Below, piece after piece: positions 1-8,492 of a stretch of DNA of 64,000 nucleotides. Numbering within the stretch: position 1 is the first letter of the stretch; every line of letters begins with the position of its first letter. The position numbers and the translations under genes were made by a program. Origin of the DNA: Acinetobacter brisouii CIP 110357 (GTDB lineage: Bacteria; Pseudomonadota; Gammaproteobacteria; Pseudomonadales; Moraxellaceae); NCBI RefSeq assembly GCF_000488275.1, contig NZ_KI530762.1, positions 1,458,971 to 1,522,970 of the forward strand, written 5' to 3'. The notes under the pieces are model-generated. The model ran no database searches, was not told the DNA's origin, and saw nothing but the letters and a program-made list of their open reading frames with translations.

Positions 1-513
1 ATTGCCTGCGGCTAAAGCAGGAGCAATTTTCCAGACCGCCATTAAAAATGGATAATTCCACGGCGCAACCTGCCCAACCACACCCAAGGGTTCACGGCGA
101 ATGCTTGACGTGGTTCCTTGTAAATATTCCCCTGTCGATTTACCTTCTAGACAACGTGCTGCACCAGCAAAGAAACGAATTTGGTCAGCGGCGGTGGCGA
201 CTTCTTCAGAAGCAATCAAATGTTTGAGCTGCCCCGTGTTGCGGCTTTGTGCTTCCACAAGACGCTCTGCATTTTGTTCAATCACATCTGCCAACGCCAA
301 CAATGCTTTTTGACGAACAGATGGTGTAGTTTTCCCCCACACGGCAAATGCAGACTTAGCCGCCTGATAAGCAGCATTGACCTCAGCTTCGGTCGCATTT
401 GGTGACTGAGCATAAACATCACCTGTTACTGGGCTAATCAGATCAAAGTACGCTCCCCCAAGTGGTTCAACGTATTCCCCATTAATAAAATGTTTTAACT
501 TTAACGTGCTCAT
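1..513 (-). CDS. gamma-aminobutyraldehyde dehydrogenase, N-terminal part (runs off the window)
   Basis: Only the first 171 codons lie in the window; the gene continues beyond base 1, so the catalytic Cys/Glu region is not visible. The reverse-complement translation starts MSTLKLKHFINGEYVEP and contains RFFAGAARCLEG and the aldehyde dehydrogenase signature PWNYPFLMAVWK-APALAAGN near its end. The spacing and the FFAGAARC stretch match the PatD/YdcW (putrescine and GABA route) branch of NAD-dependent aldehyde dehydrogenases rather than betaine aldehyde dehydrogenase, although the two are close. Start: ATG at 513 or an in-frame ATG four codons upstream (525). An AGGGA stretch abuts the 525 codon and is 12 nt from 513, so neither has ideal spacing. 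The family assignment is firm, the substrate is inferred. Confidence 0.85.
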   Translation of the reverse strand, partial: MSTLKLKHFINGEYVEPLGGAYFDLISPVTGDVYAQSPNATEAEVNAAYQAAKSAFAVWGKTTPSVRQKALLALADVIEQNAERLVEAQSRNTGQLKHLIASEEVATAADQIRFFAGAARCLEGKSTGEYLQGTTSSIRREPLGVVGQVAPWNYPFLMAVWKIAPALAAGN

Positions 514-525
514 TGTGTTGTTCAT

Positions 526-920
526 TCCCTATGTACAGTTATTAAAAATAATACCTATAATGTTATATGTATTATTTTTAAAATTTTCTGTCAATCATTT
601 TTGTTGAAATTTTTGTTTTTTATTTCGTCAAATTACATCGGAAACCAAATGCGCGCAGAACATGCTAAAACCACCTCATTCTGAGCAGGTCAAAACAACT
701 ATGCAACTCAAGGACGTGCCAATACTGTGCTTGCAACAAACTTCGTATAAGACATGACATTTACACAAAACCTTAAAAAAGCGATGCAGGAAAACTGTTT
801 AGGTACAAGGATGTTTTTTTAGATTTTATTTGAGTTAAACTCAAAGATATTTGATAAAAATACATAAAATCATATTTTTAGTTTTAATAAATTCACATAA
901 AATAAATTAAATATCAGCGC
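526..920. other. AT-rich intergenic gap between divergent genes
   Basis: About 400 bp separate the aldehyde dehydrogenase (minus) from the small secreted protein (plus). I see no ORF with a ribosome binding site. The stretch near 540-580 is made of ATA/TAT runs and probably holds the promoter of the dehydrogenase. The stretch 820-915 is extremely AT-rich and probably holds the promoter of the downstream gene. No clear -35/-10 pair can be named. Confidence 0.4.
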
Positions 921-1418
921 ATGAGCCGCAACATGAAATATTCTGTTCTCCTTAGCATACTGATCGGCTGTCTTTTATCGACAACGGCACAAATTCATGC
1001 GAATCCTGTCTATTCTGTGAATATTTTAAATCGCCCTTGGAACTGCTCATTTTATAATGGTTATCAAGTTCCGATTTATCTCGATCCAAATCTCAACAAT
1101 GTTGGCGTAGCAGGAAATAGCCCACCGCATATTGTTTTAAACCCAGTTGTCATGAATCAGTTTTCACCGAACATGCAAATATTTTGGTTGGCACACGAAT
1201 GTGTTCATGCAACCTATCAACCTGTTTCTACAAATGAAAATCAGGAAATGACTGCAGACTGCATTGCAATTAAACAGTTAAGACAATTGAATTTAAGCCC
1301 AAGAGAAGTCAATGAAATTGCTTGGCAAACTTTGCCTTTGCTTGGCAGTACACATACGGGGCACTTACCTGGCCCACTGAGAGCGCAGCATATTATGCAA
1401 TGCTATATGTCACCTTAG
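921..1418 (+). CDS. small exported HExxH protein, putative minimal metallopeptidase
   Basis: 165 residues, not a family I can name. The N-terminus has a hydrophobic export signal (KYSVLLSILIGCLLS) followed by an AQIHA-N stretch typical of signal peptidase I cleavage. The LIGC segment inside it also fits a lipobox, so a lipoprotein is possible. The middle contains WLAHECVHATYQP, a HExxH zinc motif, followed about 16 residues later by NQEMTADC. This gives the HExxH...E..AD layout seen in M48/M78-like gluzincins. A zinc-dependent protease or a degenerate relative is therefore the best guess; substrate unknown. Start: ATG 921 has no good Shine-Dalgarno; ATG 933 (MKYSV) has a GAG seven bases upstream and is an alternative. 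It is followed by a strong terminator and stands alone. Confidence 0.7.
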   Translation: MSRNMKYSVLLSILIGCLLSTTAQIHANPVYSVNILNRPWNCSFYNGYQVPIYLDPNLNNVGVAGNSPPHIVLNPVVMNQFSPNMQIFWLAHECVHATYQPVSTNENQEMTADCIAIKQLRQLNLSPREVNEIAWQTLPLLGSTHTGHLPGPLRAQHIMQCYMSP

Positions 1419-1438
1419 AGAAATAATCCTCAATAAAA

Positions 1439-1480
1439 AGTGCTATTTCCCCAACTCAATTGGGGAAATAGCACTCATTT
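1439..1480. terminator. strong hairpin terminator between the HExxH gene and pepN
   Basis: A perfect 15-bp stem (AGTGCTATTTCCCCA, 7-nt loop, complementary arm 1461-1475) is followed by CATTTTT on the plus strand and preceded by AATAAAAAG. It can therefore act for the plus-strand gene ending at 1418 and for pepN arriving on the minus strand. Confidence 0.85.
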
Positions 1481-1505
1481 TTACACGTCAATATATCTAA
1501 TAAAA

Positions 1506-4112
1506 TTAAATACTAAGCATACTATTTAAAGTTTCAGCCACATTTTTAGATTTCACCTGCGCTTTCAAATCCAGCAACTGCTGTTGTACTGTTGAACGCT
1601 GCGGTTCTGCCAATGTGTACCAACGCGATAACACTTGCAGCATACGTGAACCTACAATCGGGTTTTTCTCATCCAGATACCGAGCAAGCTCAATAAAGTG
1701 CTGCACCCCGAAACTCCATGTATTGACTGGATGGCTATTTAAACCGCCACTCACCGCACGAATACGGTTTGGTGTTCCCAAATCATAATCAGGGTGTGAG
1801 GTTAAATACTGAATGGTTTGGGCATTAGCTTTTGGATGTGCAGCTTGCAACATAAACCATTGATCCAGTGCCAATGCTTCATCATTAAAGCGATTATAAA
1901 AATCATCAATACACGCTTTGGCTTGTGGTGCATCATTCCACAGCAACACTTTCAACGCACCCAAACGCTCAGACATGTTGAGAGTGGTTTGATACTGTTC
2001 TTCTGCCCAAGTAAAGGCATCTGCATCACCCTGACGCGCCATATAGCTCAGTGCAATATTTTTCAAGGCACGTTCACCCATTGCCTGTGAAAATTCATTT
2101 TGCAGGTCTGGATCAAGCGCCTGATACGTCTCTTTCCAGAAAGTGCCCATTTCACGGGCAAAAGTATCTAATAAAGCATTCCGTTTGCTTTGAACGACTT
2201 CTGGTTGGTAGTTCTGATCAATACGGCTACCCAAATAACCTTCAGCAGGCACATCCAGTAAACGTGATGCCAACAACGGATCACGCTGCACTAGTTCAGG
2301 TAAAGTATTTTTCAAAGCTTGAATATAAGCTTGAGCAGAATGATCTTCGAGTAAAATTCGTTCTAGCAAGGTTTGGGTTGCTTGCCACTGATTGAAACCA
2401 TTGGTTTCATGCTGGATTAAAAATGCCAGTTCATCATTCGAATAGTCAAAATCCAGATTCACAGGTGCAGAGAAATTACGCAGCAATGACACCACAGGCT
2501 GTTCCGTCACGCCCGTAAATTCAATCGTTGCCCGATCCTGATCAAACAAATACACGCCATCTTTGACGTTATTTACAAACAGGTCGGCTGAACGCAAGGT
2601 ATATTGTTCACCTGTATTGGCATTAAACAGCGCCAATGCCACAGGAATCGGCACAGCTTTTAGATTTGGGTATTTTGGATGTGCTTTTAGGCTTTGTTTC
2701 AGGCTCAAACGATAAGTCTGAGTCGCTGCATCATATTCACCTTTGGCTTCCAGTTTTGGCGTTCCAGGTTGATTGTACCAGTTTAAAAATGCCGATAAAT
2801 CCACACCTGAGCCTGCTGAAAGCGCAGCCACCCAATCTTCGACTGTGACGGCTTGACCATCGTGACGGCGGAAGTATTCGTCTGTACCCTGACGGTATTT
2901 TTCCTGACCAAGCAAGGTCGACATCATGCGGTTAATTTCCGCACCTTTTTCATAGACTGTTGCAGTATAAAAGTTGTTGATTTCAACAAAATGATCAGGA
3001 CGTGGTGGATGTGACAGTGGGCCAGCATCTTCAGGGAACTGATGCGATTTGAGCACTGCAACATCATCAATACGCTGCACCGCAGCCGACTGCAAATCTT
3101 CCGAAAAAGACTGGTCACGGAACACCGTTAAACCTTCTTTTAAGCACAACTGGAACCAGTCACGGCAGGTAATACGGTTGCCTGTCCAGTTATGGAAATA
3201 TTCATGTGCAATGACCGACTGTACACGCATAATTGCGGCATCGGTGGTGTATTCTTCATCGGCAAGCACACAAGAGGTATTAAAGATATTTAAACCTTTA
3301 TTTTCCATTGCACCCATGTTGAATTGGCTCACCGCTACAATCATATAGTTATCGAGATCATAAGCGCGACCATAATGCTCTTCATCCCAACGCATGGAGT
3401 GTTTCAGCGCTTCCATCGCGATGTGGCATTTTGGAATATCTTTTTCAATTGCATAAATTTCTAAAGCAACATCACGCCCTTCTGAAGTCACGTAACGGTC
3501 TCTCAGCACAGCCAAATCACCAATCACACAGGCAAACAGGTAGCTTGGTTTTTTGGTTGGATCTTGCCACAGCGCATAATGACGACCTTCACCTGCTTCA
3601 CCCGTTTCCAACAAGTTACCATTGGCCAGCAAGACAGGATATTTTTTATCGGCTTCAACACGTGTGGTAAAGACAGATAAAACGTCTGGGCGGTCAGGAT
3701 AGAAGGTAATTTTGCGGAAACCTTCAGGTTCATTTTGCGTGACAAACAAATCACCCGCCTGATACAAGCCTTCTAGCATAGTGTTGCTTTCAGGGTGGAT
3801 AACCACTTGGGTCTGAATCGTTGCCTGATCAGGCACATTCGACAACACCAATTGCTCAGCATCAAGTTGATACTCAGCCTCAGTCAGCAAATCACCATTT
3901 AAACGAATTGATTTGAGTTCCAGATCTCGCCCTAGCAGCACCAAATCTCCTGCTGTTTGACGCTTTATATTTAACGTTGCATCCACAATCGTGTGGTCGT
4001 CATAGACTCGAATGTCTAAATCAATCGAATCGACAAGAAAGCTTGGTTTTTGATAATCTTTTAAATAAACCGTTTGATCGGCTTCAACCACTGGATTTGC
4101 TGCAATATTCAT
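1506..4112 (-). CDS. pepN: aminopeptidase N (M1 family)
   Basis: Cytoplasmic zinc aminopeptidase that removes N-terminal residues from peptides in the last steps of protein turnover. The substrate-anchoring GAMENKG motif and the zinc motif HEYFHNW with the third ligand Glu in KEGLTVFRDQ are all present. The remainder has the four-domain layout and the length (868 aa) of the E. coli enzyme (870 aa). I place the start at the ATG at 4112 (MNIAANPVVEADQ) because AGGA lies six bases upstream and the E. coli protein aligns from here. The longer reading from 4211 adds 33 residues unlike the family. Single-gene unit, closed by the terminator at 1439-1480. Confidence 0.96.
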   Translation of the reverse strand: MNIAANPVVEADQTVYLKDYQKPSFLVDSIDLDIRVYDDHTIVDATLNIKRQTAGDLVLLGRDLELKSIRLNGDLLTEAEYQLDAEQLVLSNVPDQATIQTQVVIHPESNTMLEGLYQAGDLFVTQNEPEGFRKITFYPDRPDVLSVFTTRVEADKKYPVLLANGNLLETGEAGEGRHYALWQDPTKKPSYLFACVIGDLAVLRDRYVTSEGRDVALEIYAIEKDIPKCHIAMEALKHSMRWDEEHYGRAYDLDNYMIVAVSQFNMGAMENKGLNIFNTSCVLADEEYTTDAAIMRVQSVIAHEYFHNWTGNRITCRDWFQLCLKEGLTVFRDQSFSEDLQSAAVQRIDDVAVLKSHQFPEDAGPLSHPPRPDHFVEINNFYTATVYEKGAEINRMMSTLLGQEKYRQGTDEYFRRHDGQAVTVEDWVAALSAGSGVDLSAFLNWYNQPGTPKLEAKGEYDAATQTYRLSLKQSLKAHPKYPNLKAVPIPVALALFNANTGEQYTLRSADLFVNNVKDGVYLFDQDRATIEFTGVTEQPVVSLLRNFSAPVNLDFDYSNDELAFLIQHETNGFNQWQATQTLLERILLEDHSAQAYIQALKNTLPELVQRDPLLASRLLDVPAEGYLGSRIDQNYQPEVVQSKRNALLDTFAREMGTFWKETYQALDPDLQNEFSQAMGERALKNIALSYMARQGDADAFTWAEEQYQTTLNMSERLGALKVLLWNDAPQAKACIDDFYNRFNDEALALDQWFMLQAAHPKANAQTIQYLTSHPDYDLGTPNRIRAVSGGLNSHPVNTWSFGVQHFIELARYLDEKNPIVGSRMLQVLSRWYTLAEPQRSTVQQQLLDLKAQVKSKNVAETLNSMLSI

Positions 4113-4520
4113 ATATCGTCCTAATTTTTTTCTGAACTCAACACCACATGACTTGATCATACTTGGTGTTATTTCAGTTGTCTTTAACTGTCGCAGATTA
4201 ATATTGGGCAATTTGCAGCATTTTCAATTGAATTCGATTTTAGTGATGAAATCACGCACAGTTTTACTTATCAAAAATCTTCATATTTATATGATTCGCG
4301 ATGATTGAACTCAAGATAAATCGTCCAGTATTGTTGATCAGTAAATCTTGGAATAACGACATGGATGAAAAGAGAAAGAAAAAATTTAATGAGGACTGAT
4401 ATTACTTTGCGTTCACAGCGCTTTAGGAATCACCTCTTTATAGATTTAATTACAGAAAGCTCATAAAACTTGTTATTTTTCCTCGTTGTGAAGTGAACAA
4501 TCGCGAATAAGGAGAGTCTG

Positions 4521-4589
4521 ATGACAAATGGCTGGGTAATGTTGCTCCATATTCTTGTTTGCAATCTAGACATGCCCCGATTTGATTAA
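4521..4589 (+). CDS. 22-codon micro-ORF with a strong ribosome binding site (speculative)
   Basis: In the 500-bp gap between pepN and ridA, an AAGGAGAG sequence lies seven bases before an ATG that opens a 22-residue reading frame (MTNGWVMLLHILVCNLDMPR..., ending FD). The centre is hydrophobic. The last third of the frame overlaps the left arm of a long inverted repeat. A leader peptide or tiny membrane peptide are both conceivable; nothing in the window proves expression. The rest of the gap (4213-4510) shows no gene. Confidence 0.25.
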   Translation: MTNGWVMLLHILVCNLDMPRFD

Positions 4590-4611
4590 ATAAAAACATG
4601 TCTAGATTGCA
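4560..4611. repeat. 15-bp inverted repeat with 22-nt loop downstream of ridA
   Basis: TGCAATCTAGACATG at 4560-4574 is exactly complementary to CATGTCTAGATTGCA at 4597-4611. The element lies 12 bp beyond the ridA stop codon. Neither side carries a convincing U-tract beyond TAAAAA in the loop, so it is not a classical terminator. It may still stabilise the ridA mRNA end or be a relic of a mobile element. Confidence 0.7.
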
Positions 4612-4623
4612 CGATTAACAAAC

Positions 4624-4983
4624 TCAGATTTGAGCCGCTGTAACCGCAATTTCAATTAACCAGTTCGGGTTAACTAAATCTGCTTGAATGGTCGCACGCG
4701 CAGGAGTTGCATTGCCTTTTAACCAATCCACCCAGATTGCGTTAAATTTTGGGAAATCTTCTAGATTTTTGATGAAAACCTGAGCAGAAATCAACTTGGT
4801 TTTGTCAGTGTTTGCCAAAGCCAACAACTCATCAATTGTCGCCAAGATTTCTTTGGTTTGACCTTCAATATCCAAATCGGTGTTTTTAGGTACTTGGCCA
4901 GATAAATAAACAACGCTATTGAATACAGTTACTGCACTCATGACTTCAGTTGTTTTAAAATGCTCAATGCTAGAATTTGACAT
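4624..4983 (-). CDS. RidA family enamine/imine deaminase
   Basis: 119 residues, the normal size for YjgF/YER057c/UK114 (RidA) proteins, which hydrolyse reactive enamines such as 2-aminoacrylate made by PLP enzymes. The family hallmarks are present: YLSGQVP near residue 27, and the C-terminal signature ARATIQADLVNPNWLIEI containing the active-site Arg. It lies 11 bp downstream of the alanine racemase gene on the same strand. A deaminase beside a PLP-dependent amino-acid enzyme fits the alanine-catabolism clusters (dad loci) of pseudomonads and Acinetobacter. Confidence 0.92.
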   Translation of the reverse strand: MSNSSIEHFKTTEVMSAVTVFNSVVYLSGQVPKNTDLDIEGQTKEILATIDELLALANTDKTKLISAQVFIKNLEDFPKFNAIWVDWLKGNATPARATIQADLVNPNWLIEIAVTAAQI

Positions 4984-4994
4984 GTGTTATTTCT

Positions 4995-6092
4995 CTACGG
5001 TTGATTTAAAAAAGTAACTCGTGATGTGACAGCGCACATCAGTTCATAGCCGACTGTTCCAGATGCGCTCGCGACTTCGTCAATCGGTAAAATTGTGCCA
5101 GAAGAAGATTTGCCCCAAAGTACAACTTCACTACCCACTTGTGCATCGCTAATATGGGTGACATCGACAGCAAGCATATCCATACTCACTCGACCAATCA
5201 GTCGAGTTCGAACCCCATTCACCAGAACTGGCGTACCTGTTGGTGATACACGTTGATATCCATCTGCATAACCACAAGCCACAATCCCGATTTTCATTGG
5301 CGCTTCTGTAGTGAAAGTCGAACCATAGCCAATCGTTTCATGATCTTGCAAATCCTGAATTGCGATTAATTCACTTTTCAGCGTCATGGTTGGTTTCAAA
5401 TTCCAGTCATGGATGGTATGTGTTGGATAATCTGGTGAACTGCCGTAAAGCACAATGCCGCTACGTACATAATCTGAATGAAGCTTGTAGCGAAGAATGG
5501 CAGCACTATTACTGATTGAGCGTTTACCAGGCAAATCTTTAACGGTTTCTTCAAAGGTTTCTAATTGATAATGAATGCCTGGTTTTCCTAAACGCTCACC
5601 ATCTGCATCGGAAAAATGCATCATATGCGTGATGCTTTTAATTGCAGGATTTAAATGTAATTGATTCCAAGTACTTACATATTCGCTCGGTTTAAAGCCT
5701 AAACGGTTCATACCACTATTCATTTTTAAAAATACATCAAATTGAGCAGGATATTGGTGTTGCTGAACCCATTTCACCTGTGTTTCATTATGAATCGCAA
5801 AACTCAAGTTATATTGAGTGCAATCAAAAAGGTCTTGAGGTGAGAATATCCCTTCGAGCAATATGATCGGCCCTTCCCATCCTAAAGCACGTAACTTTTT
5901 CGCTTCAGCAATATCGAGTAGCGCGAAGCCATCCGCTGTTTTAAATGCATTGTAAACATTCTCAATGCGATGACCATATGCGTTTGCTTTGACTACGGCA
6001 AAGACCTGACTATTTTCAACGGTACTGCGAACCATAGCCAAGTTATGTGCTAATGCTTCATGATGAATAATTGCCGTAATTGGACGTGACAT
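4995..6092 (-). CDS. alanine racemase (PLP-dependent)
   Basis: 365 residues. Interconverts L- and D-alanine, supplying D-Ala for peptidoglycan or feeding alanine catabolism. The PLP lysine is in AVVKANAYGHR (about residue 35), and the C-terminal domain carries GYGSTF and the GYADGYQR region with the second catalytic tyrosine. The RVSMDMLAVDVT segment is also typical. With a RidA gene directly downstream and no cell-wall genes nearby, the catabolic isozyme DadX is as likely as the biosynthetic Alr; the sequence alone does not decide, so no symbol is given. The ATG at 6092 is preceded by GGGAAT. Confidence 0.93.
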   Translation of the reverse strand: MSRPITAIIHHEALAHNLAMVRSTVENSQVFAVVKANAYGHRIENVYNAFKTADGFALLDIAEAKKLRALGWEGPIILLEGIFSPQDLFDCTQYNLSFAIHNETQVKWVQQHQYPAQFDVFLKMNSGMNRLGFKPSEYVSTWNQLHLNPAIKSITHMMHFSDADGERLGKPGIHYQLETFEETVKDLPGKRSISNSAAILRYKLHSDYVRSGIVLYGSSPDYPTHTIHDWNLKPTMTLKSELIAIQDLQDHETIGYGSTFTTEAPMKIGIVACGYADGYQRVSPTGTPVLVNGVRTRLIGRVSMDMLAVDVTHISDAQVGSEVVLWGKSSSGTILPIDEVASASGTVGYELMCAVTSRVTFLNQP

Positions 6093-6797
6093 CGTTTATT
6101 CCCAACCTGTATTTGAAATCTTGATGAATGACGGTTTAGCCTTTTCACCAATTTCTAGATGTTGCTCTCTAAATAAATAACTAAAAGAAGAAGGTTTGAC
6201 GTACTGAGATGATCATTTGCATCGCGTCCACGACCAAAAAACACATAGAAAATAAAAGTATATTTTCCATTGCTTGATCTTCAAGGTGATGTAAATCGTT
6301 GGCTGTATAAAATAATAAATTCTGGGGCTTAAGCCCGAAATCTATTTTGATTCATCCAATGAATCTACGCGTAATAACCCGTCTAATCCTAGTTAATTCA
6401 ACTAGTATATTTTTAAATAAATAGGTGATTTCACTATTTTTATAGCAAATTTATAGATAATTTATTTATTTTTCTCGTCTTGGTTAGAAAAAGCCAATAA
6501 TTTTTTTATAGCGCGCACTGAATGATGCTGAGAATTTAGCTCGAAACGCTATTGAGAACAGTTCTGCGATTGTGAATATTCAACAATCCTAGAGTGTATT
6601 CGGATTTGACTTTGCACCAAATCAAAGCAATCTCAATCATAGACTAAAAGTTTTTGGCAACTAGCGTGCAGGCGATTGAAAATTAATTCACTATTCTTAT
6701 TATTTTCATTCAATTAAAATCTAAGCAAAGCTTAATATTGCCGTCATTCAATTGGCGGCCAAGTTAAATAAAAAGCACAGTGCTTTTTTCTGAGGTC
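6093..6797. other. 700-bp gap without a recognisable gene
   Basis: AT-rich sequence between alr (minus) and the PAP2 gene (plus). It contains a 12-bp perfect palindrome GGGCTTAAGCCC around 6326-6337. It also contains a short hairpin (AAAAAGCA-CAG-TGCTTTTT, 6771-6789) directly in the leader of the PAP2 gene, which could act as a weak terminator or attenuator. No ORF with a ribosome binding site was found on either strand. Confidence 0.4.
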
Positions 6798-6800
6798 ATG

Positions 6801-7364
6801 ATGTCACTAGAAATGCTTAATTTCCAATTATTTGGACTTATCAATGCATCAGCAAATCCAAATCCCTTGTTGGTTAAATTTGCAATTTTTATCTCGCATG
6901 ATCTTGTCACTATATTTGTCATTGGATTATTGGCTCTCACCTTCTTTCGTCCTAAACGTTTTAAAATTCCAGCCATCAAGGCAGCAGTTTTTACAGCGAT
7001 TACCTCTATCATCGCAGCCCTGATTGACAAATTTTATTATCATCCTCGGCCTTTTGCGCTTAATTTGGGACACAAACTGATTCACCATGCGGCAACCAAT
7101 TCTTTTCCAAGCCACCATATGCTTGCTATGAGCAGCATGGCATTGGCATTTTTATTATTTAGCCGCGAAAAATTAGTCGGCAGTATTTGCCTCGCACTGG
7201 CTTGGCTTGTGGGCTGGTCACGCGTGTATCTTGGCGTACATTTTCCTGTTGATATTATCGGCGCATTTTTACTGGCTTTATTTATCAACATCTTAGGTAA
7301 CTTGGTGTTATGCAAATACTTGGAATTTCGAAAGTCCCAACAAAAACCATCTGCTCATACCTAA
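6801..7364 (+). CDS. PAP2-family membrane phosphatase, undecaprenyl-diphosphatase (BcrC-like)
   Basis: About 187 residues with several membrane helices. The three phosphatase motifs are visible in order: a K...HPRPF motif, PSHH (FPSHHMLAM), and SRVYLGVHFPVD. This arrangement and size match the BcrC/YbjG type, which dephosphorylates undecaprenyl pyrophosphate at the membrane to recycle the lipid carrier for cell-wall synthesis. Lipid phosphatases with other substrates share the motifs. Start chosen at 6801 (MSLEMLNF) because GAGG is five bases away; the ATG just before (6798) and a GTG at 6780 are less likely. Confidence 0.88.
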   Translation: MSLEMLNFQLFGLINASANPNPLLVKFAIFISHDLVTIFVIGLLALTFFRPKRFKIPAIKAAVFTAITSIIAALIDKFYYHPRPFALNLGHKLIHHAATNSFPSHHMLAMSSMALAFLLFSREKLVGSICLALAWLVGWSRVYLGVHFPVDIIGAFLLALFINILGNLVLCKYLEFRKSQQKPSAHT

Positions 7365-7392
7365 CAAGATCGCCTCAAAGATTCGTATATGA

Positions 7393-7422
7393 TTTAAGGA
7401 GATAATTTCTCATCTCCTTAAA
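7393..7422. terminator. hairpin after the PAP2 gene
   Basis: TTTAAGGAGAT (7393-7403) pairs perfectly with ATCTCCTTAAA (7412-7422) across an 8-nt loop, 29 bp after the stop codon. There is no U-run after it, so it may be an mRNA-stabilising or inefficient terminator hairpin. Confidence 0.5.
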
Positions 7423-7961
7423 CCCATAAAATAACAAAAATAATTAATTTAAAATATAAATCAAAAACTTAAACTTATTTTTATTTTTCTAAACATAGAG
7501 AGAGCAGCATTTTGTAGTCAGATATTTCTCACAGCAAAACTCAACAGATTGCTGTATTTCAATCATCAAATTGAGATGAGCTTACCGACAAAATAGGTTC
7601 TTTGAGATTTTTTCAATTGCTCATCTTTAAAGCAAATGCTTAAGCATAAATTTTAGCGCCATCTAGTCATAAAACACTTTTTATGTCGCCGTATAGCCAA
7701 TGTAAAAAATAAAGTACAAACTATAATCAATCAGGTTAATCACTGTTTCTTTTACATTTTAAGTTTCTAAAAATTAATCTCATGCATAACAAACCGTTAT
7801 TCATTGATTGATCAAATCTTCACCTTGTAAAGATGCAAATCTGCAACAAAGCTTCTGATAAATGTCCACACTCAACCTGAGTGATTTAGTCCGAATTATG
7901 CTATGCTCTTGCCGATTCACCTAACCCTTGGCTTTATAAATCTTTGTAGTGTAAAGAGAAT
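7423..7961. other. 540-bp AT-rich gap before the LRAT-domain gene
   Basis: No ORF with a credible start was found. The region is rich in short A/T runs and presumably contains the promoter of the gene at 7962, but no canonical box pair stands out. Confidence 0.35.
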
Positions 7962-8489
7962 ATGGCGAAAGTCCCTTTCAACGTTGGTACACATCTGATT
8001 GTGAAACACTTTGGTTACACCCATCACGGTATTTATGCAGGACGTGGGCGTGTCATTCATTATTCTGGTTTTGCACATCTGTTTAAGAAAAAACCCATTG
8101 AAATGACCAGCCTTGCCCAGTTCTCGCATGGTAAAAAGATTCTGGTTCGCCATTATCAACAGCCAAAATACAAAGGACGAGCAGTGGTTCGGCGTATGCG
8201 CTCACGCATGCACGAAAACAGCTATCACCTCATTATCAATAATTGCGAACACTTATGCAGTTGGGCAATTACAGGTCTGGAAAGTAGCCCTCAAGTCATT
8301 AAAATGATGAATAGACTCACCACAATTGGCTATGTAAGCTCTATTATGAGTTATATGAATAGCCTGTTCTTAACCATCGCAACGACCAGTTTTGCACTGG
8401 TGTTATACATCAAAAAGAAACTGCGTGACAAAGCCAAAACTCAGCTCCCTACTCATTTGACCTACAAGCAAGAACCTAAAAATAAATAA
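7962..8489 (+). CDS. LRAT-domain protein with C-terminal membrane segment
   Basis: 175 residues. The first 110 form an LRAT/NlpC-P60-superfamily domain. THLIVKHFGYTHHGIYAG supplies the histidine of the thiol acyltransferase/peptidase fold, VIHYSG follows, and NCEHLCSW supplies the catalytic cysteine in the NCEH context typical of LRAT and H-rev107-like proteins. A single hydrophobic stretch (about 125-145) followed by a basic KKKLRDK tail suggests a membrane anchor with the tail in the cytoplasm. Such bacterial proteins are thought to act on lipids or acyl groups, but no substrate is established here. It ends three bases before the convergent GST gene. Confidence 0.8.
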   Translation: MAKVPFNVGTHLIVKHFGYTHHGIYAGRGRVIHYSGFAHLFKKKPIEMTSLAQFSHGKKILVRHYQQPKYKGRAVVRRMRSRMHENSYHLIINNCEHLCSWAITGLESSPQVIKMMNRLTTIGYVSSIMSYMNSLFLTIATTSFALVLYIKKKLRDKAKTQLPTHLTYKQEPKNK

Positions 8490-8492
8490 CGA

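Noticed and set aside
1818..3754. Several frames of 60-114 codons overlapping pepN on both strands
   Set aside because: All are antisense or out-of-frame shadows of the M1 aminopeptidase coding sequence.
4597..4611. Inverted repeat downstream of ridA as an insertion-sequence end
   Set aside because: No transposase gene, no flanking target duplication and only one copy seen in the window.
6764..7030. Minus-strand reading frame opposite the PAP2 gene
   Set aside because: Shadow of a well-supported membrane phosphatase; no ribosome binding site.
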